The position numbers were made by a program, and so were the translations under genes. The notes below the pieces were generated by a model. That model was not told where the DNA came from. It saw nothing but the letters and a program-made list of their open reading frames with translations, and did no database searches. DNA of 25,649 nucleotides from JABAAI01 sp965242745 (GTDB lineage: Bacteria; Spirochaetota; Leptospiria; Leptospirales; Leptonemataceae), in assembly GCA_965242745.1 (NCBI GenBank), contig CBDETG010000003.1, forward strand, positions 1 to 25,649. Direction: 5' to 3'. Below are positions 1 to 5,594 of this stretch, piece by piece; position 1 is the stretch's first letter, and each line of letters opens with the position of its first letter.

Positions 1-2
1 AT

Positions 3-647
3 AGACGTTGGCCTGCAAAGACGCCATCATTCCAGAAGATGCATGATATATTATTTTGGTTTTCAAAAAGCGACACATGGACATGGACACAGCAATACGA
101 AGCTTTGGCGAAATCGACTCTAAAAGCGGATGGGGGGGAAAAAATATTAAATGTTTTTAAGGACGGGAAAAGAGTGAGAGGAAAGAAAACAGGTGAAATG
201 TCCTTAGGGGCGCCTATGCGGGCTGTTTGGGATATCGGTTTTATCTCTCCCACAGCAAAAGAACGCACAGGCTACCCTACGCAAAAGCCGCTCGCCTTGC
301 TGGAGCGCATCATTCAGGCAAGCAGCAAGAAGGGCGAGCTTGTGCTGGACCCTTTTTGCGGCTGCGCTACCACATGCATTGCAGCTGAAAAGCTGGGGCG
401 TAAGTGGGTGGGCATAGACATAAGTATAAAAGCATACGAGCTGGTGCAAGAGAGGCTGAAGAAAGAGGTCGCAAATCCAGAAGAGCTTTTTGATTACAAG
501 AAAGCCCTGCGCTTTTCTACAGATCCGCCGAAGAGAACAGACCTTAGGCAGACGGACATAGATCAAAAATACGTCTATGTTATTTCTAACAAAGCTTACA
601 AGAACGAATACAAAGTAGGCATAGCTAAGGACATACAAAACGCTTAA
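3..647 (+). CDS. Site-specific DNA methyltransferase, 5'-truncated by window edge, frameshifted at its 3' end
   Basis: The frame is open from base 3, so the first ATG at 39 is internal and the N-terminus, with the expected catalytic (S/T/D)PPY motif, lies outside the window. Visible motifs are KMHDILFWFSKS, then RTGYPTQKP, then the SAM-binding motif DPFCGCATT (about bases 348-374) and KWVGIDIS. A catalytic motif preceding the SAM motif is the beta-class order of N6-adenine/N4-cytosine methyltransferases, as in type II and III restriction-modification systems. After the methyltransferase fold the frame enters a GIY-YIG-like segment (YVYVISNKAYKNEYKVGIAK) and stops at 645-647. The homologous reading continues one base out of register (see 641-850). 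One A missing from the run at 637-640 would explain the break. The methyltransferase part looks intact. Target sequence cannot be inferred. Confidence 0.85.
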   Translation, partial: RRWPAKTPSFQKMHDILFWFSKSDTWTWTQQYEALAKSTLKADGGEKILNVFKDGKRVRGKKTGEMSLGAPMRAVWDIGFISPTAKERTGYPTQKPLALLERIIQASSKKGELVLDPFCGCATTCIAAEKLGRKWVGIDISIKAYELVQERLKKEVANPEELFDYKKALRFSTDPPKRTDLRQTDIDQKYVYVISNKAYKNEYKVGIAKDIQNA

Positions 648-850
648 ACAGCTACCAGACCAGCGATCCAAACAGGGGCTATAAGCTGGAGCATAAAAAA
701 CTGACTCCCAGATACAGAGAGCTGGAAAAATATATACATACGGAATTGCAAAGCAGGCATGAATGGGTAAAGGCGGACTTAGAGAGCATCAAGAAAACTA
801 TGCGGGATTTTGATAAGGCAAAGATCGCAAATCATGCGAAATCTTTTTAG
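641..850 (+). pseudogene. Frameshifted C-terminal GIY-YIG (T5orf172-like) nuclease tail of the methyltransferase
   Basis: Reading from 641 in the next frame gives RLNSYQTSDPNRGYKLEHKK and then a helix-rich tail containing RELEKYIHTELQS, ending at TAG 848-850. Joined to the preceding YVYVISN...YKVGIAKDIQ this restores a T5orf172-type GIY-YIG domain with the paired aromatic strands, the Arg of the KRL/ARL helix and a candidate catalytic Glu in the LEKYIH helix. There is no start codon or ribosome site of its own, so it would be produced only by frameshifting or after correction of the A run. Whether this domain cuts DNA or only assists the methyltransferase is not known. Confidence 0.7.
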
Positions 851-915
851 TGGGCTGTAGTATATAGTTCCCGCAAAATCCATTTCCCATTAAGACAGAT
901 AGGAGCCTATAGTCT

Positions 916-954
916 AGCAGCAGGCCGCCTCACCTGCGCATGCTGCTTTGTTTT
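916..954 (+). terminator. Candidate intrinsic terminator after the methyltransferase gene
   Basis: AGCAGCA at 916-922 pairs with TGCTGCT at 941-947. A second helix inside it is formed by CAGG (921-924) and CCTG (933-936). The stem is followed by TTGTTTT. It sits in the gap between the convergent methyltransferase and controller genes. The T run is imperfect, so efficiency is uncertain. Confidence 0.4.
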
Positions 955-1038
955 AAGTAAAGTCATGAGATGCCAAGAGGCGCCCGTAGTCTATGCTTGT
1001 TCTAATTTGCATTGATTTTGCCCAAGGCGATCTATGTC

Positions 1039-1278
1039 CTACAAGTCTGCCTCATCCATGAGCTCTGAAGCTGTGACGCCTAAGGCATGGGAAATTTTGA
1101 TGATGTTTCTAAGCGAAATATTTCTGTATCCCGTCTCTACAGAGCTGATGTAAGTTACATGGATATTGCTCTCAAAGGCCAGCTTCTCTTGGGACATGGC
1201 TTTGGCTTTTCTTAAACGGCGAATGGCTGCTCCTAATTTCGTTTCTACAGTAGTCTGGCCTTTTGCTTTCTTTGACAC
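1039..1278 (-). CDS. Restriction-modification controller (C) protein, XRE-family HTH
   Basis: A 79-aa all-helical Cro/CI-type regulator. The helix-turn-helix spans about residues 27-50 (MSQEKLAFES, then HVTYISSVETGYRNIS), followed by the usual LRNIIKISHALGV helix and a SELMDEADL end. Length and layout match C proteins of type II restriction-modification systems, which autoregulate and delay endonuclease expression. The GTG start at 1276-1278 is the only good one: an in-frame TGA lies just upstream and the next Met is inside the HTH. No Shine-Dalgarno is seen, which fits the leaderless mRNAs known for several C genes. A near-consensus C-box lies about 26 bp upstream. No separate endonuclease gene follows it in the window; downstream is the convergent methyltransferase. 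It may be an orphan controller. Confidence 0.85.
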   Translation of the reverse strand: MSKKAKGQTTVETKLGAAIRRLRKAKAMSQEKLAFESNIHVTYISSVETGYRNISLRNIIKISHALGVTASELMDEADL

Positions 1279-1303
1279 GCCATATGTATATCATGAATAT
1301 ATT

Positions 1304-1326
1304 CTATGAGTCTATAGACTATAAGT
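1304..1326 (-). promoter_or_regulatory. C-box operator of the controller gene
   Basis: On the minus strand the two half-sites are ACTTATAGTC and GACTCATAG, separated by TATA. From memory this is the form of the published C-protein operators (AhdI/PvuII type: ACTnATAGTC, 4-nt spacer, GACTnAT). A possible -10 element, TATACAT, follows close to the GTG start. The site supports autoregulation by the C protein. Confidence 0.75.
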
Positions 1327-1483
1327 AAAGTGACGCCTGCCAAGTCCGCGCCTGCCAAATTAGCTGCTTTCTTCGTTATCGGCGCAGGGCAGGCCTGCTT
1401 TGTTACTGATCTACGATGGATGAAAGTCGTGATAGGGTTTTGTATACGCAAGCGCGCCAAGCCTTTCGCTATAGATGGCATGA

Positions 1484-1905
1484 TTAAGGGCGCAGAAGAT
1501 TGCATACAGATGCCCCATTTTGATTTTCGATAATTTTAAGAGCAGGAGCGCCGGAGAGCGTGTGCATATAACAATGATGGACCGTTAATACTAAATCTTG
1601 CAGCGCTTGATCGTCTTCCATCATCTCTACGTTTAGACCTAATTCCTTACATTTCTCAGCTGAGATATGCCTGGAATGAGATAAGTTAGTGGCATGGTCA
1701 GCAAATTCTTTTAGTATTTTCTCGATTTTTGTTTCCTTATCGGCATCCTTTGCAAGCATCCTTTTTGATAGATTTTCTTTTACTATGTCTTCTGCCCACT
1801 GAATCGCTTTTTTGCATTATTTTGTCCTAAAGTCAGATTGAGTTGGCATTCCATAGCCTTTTCTATTGATGTCTTTTACCATTGTCTCTAAAATCGGCTG
1901 GAATC
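1484..1905 (-). pseudogene. Remnant of SDH-family Clp-fold serine proteinase (C-terminal part)
   Basis: The segment 1484-1816 translates to KKAIQWAEDIVKENLSKRML, then HATNLSHSRHISAEKCKELG, LNVEMMEDDQALQDLVLTVH and ALKIIENQNG. I recognise this as the C-terminal region of the serine dehydrogenase proteinase (SDH/SppA-like) family. A TAA at 1817-1819 interrupts the same frame. Upstream residues LETMVKDINRK remain readable in that frame to about 1890, then another stop appears. The catalytic N-terminal two thirds are absent. The interruption coincides with a 21-bp sequence (1809-1829) identical to one beside the IS30 relic at 13885-13905, so a mobile-element scar is plausible. It is non-functional as it stands. 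Confidence 0.6.
1809..1829 (-). repeat. Solo IS-end-like 21-bp repeat inside the SDH remnant
   Basis: The minus strand here is identical over 21 bases to plus-strand 13885-13905, beginning TAGGACAAAATAATGC. TAGGACA is also the terminal motif next to both IS30-type relics. It lies exactly where the SDH reading frame is interrupted. Confidence 0.55.
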
Positions 1906-1912
1906 ATCATTT

Positions 1913-2524
1913 TTAATCATAATTGTTGGGGGCCTTTATGTCTATCGTTGCTTTGCAATGAGGAAGTTTTTTAGGTTTGGCTAAACGCCTTCCTTTTTCC
2001 CGGACAATTTTACCGGGCGCCCCCACCACAGTGCAGTTGGAGGGTATATCACGATTGATCACTACGGCTCTTGCGCCGATTTTAACGTTATCTCCTACTT
2101 CTACAGGTCCCAGAAGCGTAGCATGCGTGCCTATTAACACTTTATTGCCTACGCTGGGATGACGCTTGTCACTATGCTTGCCTGTTCCACCTAAGGTGAC
2201 GCCATGAAACATGACGCAATCGGAACCTACTATGCTTGTTTCTCCAATGACCAGCCCCATGCCATGGTCTATAAAAAGGCCTCCTGCGATGCGGGCGCCG
2301 GGATGTATTTCTATGCCTGTCAAAAAACGATTCCAATAAGAGCAAAAACGCGCCAGAAAATGCAAGCCGAGACAATACAGAGGACGTGCTAGCAGGCGGT
2401 GGATACACATAGCATGCAGTGAGGGATAAAAGAGAACCTGCAGACTGTGGCAAGCGGGATCATTACGGTAGATAGCTTTAATATCTGCGATGAGGTCCAA
2501 GAAGATTTGCAAGAAGGTTTTCAT
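1913..2524 (-). CDS. cysE: Serine O-acetyltransferase
   Basis: Cytosolic first step of cysteine synthesis: L-serine plus acetyl-CoA gives O-acetylserine. The 203-aa product is the short (SrpH/EpsC-like) form. An N-terminal helical part contains FYPSLHAMCIHRLLARPLY, followed by left-handed beta-helix hexapeptides from about residue 70 (GIEIHPGARI). Catalytic His is H87 in GGLFIDHGMGLVIGETSIVG, and the HGVTLGGTGK loop and VVGAPGKIV end are both present. A TTG at 2533 would add three residues (MPS). The ATG at 2524 was preferred, although neither start has a clear Shine-Dalgarno. It lies downstream of the lipoprotein gene on the same strand with a gap of about 117 bp, so co-transcription is possible. 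Intact. Confidence 0.93.
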   Translation of the reverse strand: MKTFLQIFLDLIADIKAIYRNDPACHSLQVLFYPSLHAMCIHRLLARPLYCLGLHFLARFCSYWNRFLTGIEIHPGARIAGGLFIDHGMGLVIGETSIVGSDCVMFHGVTLGGTGKHSDKRHPSVGNKVLIGTHATLLGPVEVGDNVKIGARAVVINRDIPSNCTVVGAPGKIVREKGRRLAKPKKLPHCKATIDIKAPNNYD

Positions 2525-2641
2525 GCTGGGCAAAGAATTAGAGTTATGATTGCACAGCGCCGCAAGTATGTTACGAACACATAAGGCTTTTTCTTTTCTC
2601 TTTCCTGCTTTGCTTCACAAGGCTGAGGGGCCTCTACATCA

Positions 2642-3001
2642 CTATTTTTTTTTGCCAGGCATTTTTTGCTGGGCTTCTTTCTTGGCAGAATGCGAAGGGC
2701 CCATGAGAATGCGATAGAAAGGAGGGTCCGTTTTTTGAAATAAGAGCAGGGCTGAAGAACAGTCTATTCTATTGTATCGGCAGCTTAAATGGAAAAGCTC
2801 CAGATCGCTCATATCTTTCATAGAGGCAGACAAAACAGCATGAAAACGCAGGCGTAAGAAACTCTTTTTGACGCGCTCTAGATCATTGGGCTTTGCTTTA
2901 GCAAGGCCGCAATGCAGCAGAAAAAGGCTCAAGCAGCACAGAAGCAGGCACTTGCTCAGCAAAGTGAGGAAATGAGTAAGATGCAAAGTCTTTCGGCTCA
3001 T
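2642..3001 (-). CDS. Small putative lipoprotein, function unknown
   Basis: A 119-aa product. The N-terminal MSRKTLHLTHFLTLLSKCLL is followed by a very hydrophobic stretch ending in the lipobox-like LFLLHCG, so export and lipidation at that Cys are likely. The mature part is basic with two more cysteines (SCRYNRIDCS) that could pair, and it ends in a Lys-rich tail (KKEAQQKMPGKKK). A TTG-initiated form three residues longer is possible; the ATG was chosen. I recognise no family. It is upstream of cysE on the same strand, but nothing links the functions. Confidence 0.6.
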   Translation of the reverse strand: MSRKTLHLTHFLTLLSKCLLLCCLSLFLLHCGLAKAKPNDLERVKKSFLRLRFHAVLSASMKDMSDLELFHLSCRYNRIDCSSALLLFQKTDPPFYRILMGPSHSAKKEAQQKMPGKKK

Positions 3002-3081
3002 GGCTTGCAAATCAATGTGAAAAAAATATAAGCGGACAATACGTCAAGCAAAATAACTTTAAAAGAGTCGCAAAACTGAGC

Positions 3082-3587
3082 TATTTCAATTTCAAATTAG
3101 GACAGCTATGAAATAAATAGACATAATAGCATAGGGCCATCCTACTGTTTTTTGAAAATAAAAATAGGAGGATGACCTAATGGCAAAAGTCACATATGCG
3201 CTTTGCGCATCTATACAAAAATATAAGGAACAAGGAAAAACTTATAGGGAGATAGCTGCTCTTACTGGGCTCTCAAAGAGTACGGTTGCTTATGAAATAA
3301 AAACTATTCCACACCGAATAAAGTGTATGATGCAAAAGCGTGCTGACTGGCACGCCCAGAAAAAAGCATGCTCTAAAAATAAAAATCGTCAATATAAAGC
3401 TCTTAGAGATTGTGGATAAAGAGATACGAAAGAGGCGATCACAATAAAGACATAGAGTTCTTGCTAAAAGAAGAGACATGCGAGGCAAAAAGATATTTAC
3501 AGATTGTTGAACAACATGCACAGAGTTTCATTGAATGGTCGGATGGCCCGTGAAGTCTACAGCCAAAATTTGCTAAAAGTGTCCTAG
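3082..3587 (+). mobile_element. IS30-type insertion sequence relic 1 (internally deleted)
   Basis: The left boundary is a 23-bp sequence at 3082-3104 ending in TAGGACA, present in inverse orientation at 13859-13881. The right boundary includes TTTGCTAAAAGTGTCCTAG (3569-3587), repeated at 14399-14417 beside the second relic; its complement starts with the same TAGGACA. Inside are an HTH-bearing N-terminus (3180-3419) and, in another frame, a short C-terminus, KDIYRLLNNMHRVSLNGRMA, running to SQNLLKVS and a stop at 3585-3587. That C-terminus matches the end of the second relic. The DDE catalytic core is missing, so it cannot transpose by itself. Confidence 0.6.
3180..3419 (+). CDS. IS30-type transposase N-terminal fragment with HTH
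   Basis: A 79-aa fragment: a helix (YALCASIQKYKEQGKTYREI), then the recognition region AALTGLSKSTVAYEIKTI, as in the N-terminal HTH of IS30-family transposases. A strong Shine-Dalgarno (AGGAGG, 3167-3172) stands 7 nt before the ATG. A short CATCCT/AGGATG inverted repeat at 3143-3174 overlaps it and could dampen translation. The rest of the transposase is deleted except for a C-terminal scrap near 3500-3587. The fragment might still bind the element ends, but no activity is demonstrable. Confidence 0.6.
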   Translation: MAKVTYALCASIQKYKEQGKTYREIAALTGLSKSTVAYEIKTIPHRIKCMMQKRADWHAQKKACSKNKNRQYKALRDCG

Positions 3588-3667
3588 TCAGCCTAAAGGA
3601 TCACACGATTTTTTAAAAAACACTAGACAAAGATAATGGGAGCAGATATGTAAGGATGTGGGGATAA

Positions 3668-3673
3668 TATAAT
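3668..3673 (+). promoter_or_regulatory. Candidate -10 element upstream of cheX
   Basis: A perfect TATAAT lies about 100 nt before cheX in a very A/T-rich stretch. No good -35 is seen at 16-18 nt upstream, so this is tentative. Confidence 0.25.
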
Positions 3674-3769
3674 TTATATGCTTTACTAGCCTCGCCTGCC
3701 AAAGGATACAAATCCTATTGCCCTTCGCTCTCGATCTTCTCCAATGCGGCAGAGCTATCGCTGATTTTC

Positions 3770-4252
3770 ATGTCTATTGCTATGAGTAAAAAAAGAGATT
3801 ATGCGGCTGTTTTTATTGAAAGCGCTGCGGTTGTATTTCAGCATGAGCTTGCTACCTCTTTAAAAAAGAGAGCTGTGTCTATCAAGTCTAACAGCAAGCC
3901 TGTTTTTCCTCTATCCATTATCATTGGTTTTGTTGCCAGCTCCTTTAAAGGACAGGTGGTATATTCCATGGGGAAAGATATGGGCGAGGCTATTGTCAGG
4001 AGGATGGCGCCGGGGCTTCTCCCCGTACAGCAAAAAGAAATGATTTACAGCTGTCTGGGGGAATTAGCCAACATGATTTCAGGGAAAGCGAGCGTAATCA
4101 TGGCCGGGACTGAAGAAATGATTGATATTACGCCGCCTCTCGTCGCCATAAACGAAACAAAATTTGATTTTCTTGCAGTGCCTACGATCGTGCTTACTCT
4201 TGATTCGACTTTGGGAGCCTTTACTATCGGCATTGCCTTCCAAGAGCGTTAA
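3770..4252 (+). CDS. cheX: CheX-type CheY-P phosphatase
   Basis: A 160-aa cytosolic CheC/CheX/FliY-family protein that removes phosphate from CheY-P. The family's active-site ExxN is seen as E98 and N101 in GELANMISGKA, with the usual following IDITPP segment. There is one such motif, as in CheX. The start is uncertain: ATG 3782 (MSKKRDYAAV) aligns better with family N-termini than ATG 3770, and neither has a clear Shine-Dalgarno. The stop is 19 nt before the cheY start, so the two form an operon. The pair stands apart from any cheA/cheW in the window; the only CheA-like kinase nearby is the Amt fusion at 5595-8401. Confidence 0.88.
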   Translation: MSIAMSKKRDYAAVFIESAAVVFQHELATSLKKRAVSIKSNSKPVFPLSIIIGFVASSFKGQVVYSMGKDMGEAIVRRMAPGLLPVQQKEMIYSCLGELANMISGKASVIMAGTEEMIDITPPLVAINETKFDFLAVPTIVLTLDSTLGAFTIGIAFQER

Positions 4253-4270
4253 TTCGTAGAGGTATTTCCT

Positions 4271-4630
4271 TTGAGTACATTCATTACCGTAGATGACGCT
4301 AAAATTATGAGGCTGCGTCTTAAATCTATTATTGAAGAAAGTGGGCACCAAGTTATAGGTGAGGCTGCAAATGGGAAAGAAGCCGTGCTTCAATTCCAGG
4401 AGAAAAAGCCCGATTGCGTAACCCTTGATATTTCTATGCCTGAACAAAATGGTCTTGCGGCTCTCCAACAAATTTTGACAGTGGATCAAGAGGCGAAAGT
4501 AATTATTGTAAGCGCTGTGGGGCAAAAGCAGCTGGTCATCCAAGCCATGGGAATAGGCGCTAAAGACTTTATTGTAAAACCATTTGAAGCAGCGGATATT
4601 AAGAAAGCGATCAAGAAGGTCTTGGGCTGA
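4271..4630 (+). CDS. cheY: CheY-like single-domain response regulator
   Basis: A 119-aa stand-alone receiver. The acidic pocket is D8/D9 (ITVDDAK), the phospho-acceptor is D53 (CVTLDISMPEQNG), with S81 in the Thr/Ser position (IIVSA) and K103 in IVKPF. There is no output domain, so it acts by protein interaction, as at the flagellar switch. It starts at TTG 4271, preceded at a good distance by AGAGG (4257-4261); no ATG is available upstream of the domain. It follows cheX in the same operon. It could be phosphorylated by a flagellar CheA elsewhere or by the neighbouring ammonium-sensing kinase. Confidence 0.93.
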   Translation: MSTFITVDDAKIMRLRLKSIIEESGHQVIGEAANGKEAVLQFQEKKPDCVTLDISMPEQNGLAALQQILTVDQEAKVIIVSAVGQKQLVIQAMGIGAKDFIVKPFEAADIKKAIKKVLG

Positions 4631-4656
4631 GAACAGCACGTCCTATTTTAGGGGCC

Positions 4657-4684
4657 TTGTATACATAATGCGCCTGCGTATAAT
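4657..4684 (+). promoter_or_regulatory. Sigma70-type promoter for the 4704 gene
   Basis: TTGTAT at 4657-4662, a 16-nt spacer and a perfect TATAAT at 4679-4684, about 20 nt before the ATG. An AGAGG ribosome site follows at 4694-4698. The position leaves room for a short leader. Confidence 0.55.
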
Positions 4685-4703
4685 ATCGTATTAAGAGGCA
4701 AAC

Positions 4704-5318
4704 ATGAACAAAGAGTATCAAAAATTATCTTTAGATAAAGTCACAACGGCGGGATGGTTTCAGTGGTATAACTTAAAACAAAAAATACAATATCCTGAAT
4801 GTCATGTTTTAACTTACCAAATAGATAATAGCGCTTTTGTTTCGGAAGTTCTGGATTTTAATTTTTTTTCAATGGGGAATTCCATTTCAGACTCTTTTGA
4901 CTCTTTATCTCGATTATGCCTTGAGTACCTCAATAAATATAAAAATTCTAAAATGGAGTTGCAATATCACAGTAGCGGTGCGGAAAAATGGAATAAATTT
5001 AGAGAAATATACTCAAAATTGAAAATGTCCAGCTTTAGAAATGATTCAGCGGCAGCTAGGGAAAAACACTTACTATTTTTGTTATATGATGAAAATATCA
5101 AACTAACAAAACAAATTAGCTCTCTAAAAAATAGCCTTAATAAAACAATCCAAGACAACATTGAAAAGGATGATAAAATCGCTATGTTAAGAGGCATAAT
5201 TGACGAAATCAGCGTTGAAAGATTTCGTGAAAAAATCTACCCTGATGGGGATAGCAGCAAAGGCGTAGTTGCATTACGTGAGCTGGTTCTTCCCTCTAAA
5301 TTAAAATATGTTTCTTAA
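4704..5318 (+). CDS. Hypothetical protein with C-terminal coiled coil
   Basis: A 204-aa soluble protein with no signal peptide or membrane segment. The start is well supported: AGAGGCAAAC directly precedes the ATG. The first 110 residues contain aromatic-rich strands (GWFQWYNLKQKIQYPECHVL). Residues about 125-175 form a charged coiled coil (LLYDENIKLTKQISSLKNSL, then NIEKDDKIAMLRGIIDEI). I do not recognise a family. Codon use is clearly more A/T-rich than the flanking cheY and kinase genes, suggesting recent acquisition. Its last 11 bases overlap the next small ORF, so the two are probably translationally coupled. Confidence 0.7.
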   Translation: MNKEYQKLSLDKVTTAGWFQWYNLKQKIQYPECHVLTYQIDNSAFVSEVLDFNFFSMGNSISDSFDSLSRLCLEYLNKYKNSKMELQYHSSGAEKWNKFREIYSKLKMSSFRNDSAAAREKHLLFLLYDENIKLTKQISSLKNSLNKTIQDNIEKDDKIAMLRGIIDEISVERFREKIYPDGDSSKGVVALRELVLPSKLKYVS

Positions 5319-5499
5319 GTTTTCTTGTGTGCAAGAATTTTTTCCCGGAATACAATTCAAAATTAGTAATACAAAGAAGACAGATCATCCATTAAAGTTT
5401 TTTACGGACATTGAAGTGTCATCAAAAGACGGAAGGACTTGGAAGCCTTATCGCTTGCAAAGCGTATATTACGAAGAAGATTCGAGTAAAAAACGGTAG
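5308..5499 (+). CDS. Small hypothetical protein, possibly interrupted by an amber stop
   Basis: A 63-residue product starting at an ATG that overlaps the end of the upstream gene. It is rich in Phe, Lys and Asp/Glu (KISNTKKTDHPLKFFTDIEV, then RTWKPYRLQSVYYEEDSSKK). The same frame continues after TAG (5497-5499) for 37 codons of protein-like sequence (LYIHSFILDAIESNFDTKID, then EKQRSALWN) to TGA 5611-5613. A 100-residue protein may therefore have existed. The extension overlaps the 3' end of the convergent kinase gene. No family recognised. A/T-rich like its partner at 4704. Confidence 0.45.
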   Translation: MFLKFSCVQEFFPGIQFKISNTKKTDHPLKFFTDIEVSSKDGRTWKPYRLQSVYYEEDSSKKR

Positions 5500-5594
5500 C
5501 TCTATATCCATTCTTTCATTTTAGACGCCATAGAAAGCAACTTCGATACTAAAATAGACGAAAAGCAAAGAAGCGCATTATGGAATGAGCGCAG

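Noticed and set aside
1330..1533. 67-codon plus-strand ORF upstream of the controller gene
   Set aside because: It overlaps the SDH remnant on the other strand, lacks a ribosome site and resembles no protein.
3690..3760. tRNA-like T-arm (GGATACAAATCC)
   Set aside because: No matching acceptor, D or anticodon arm could be drawn on either strand.
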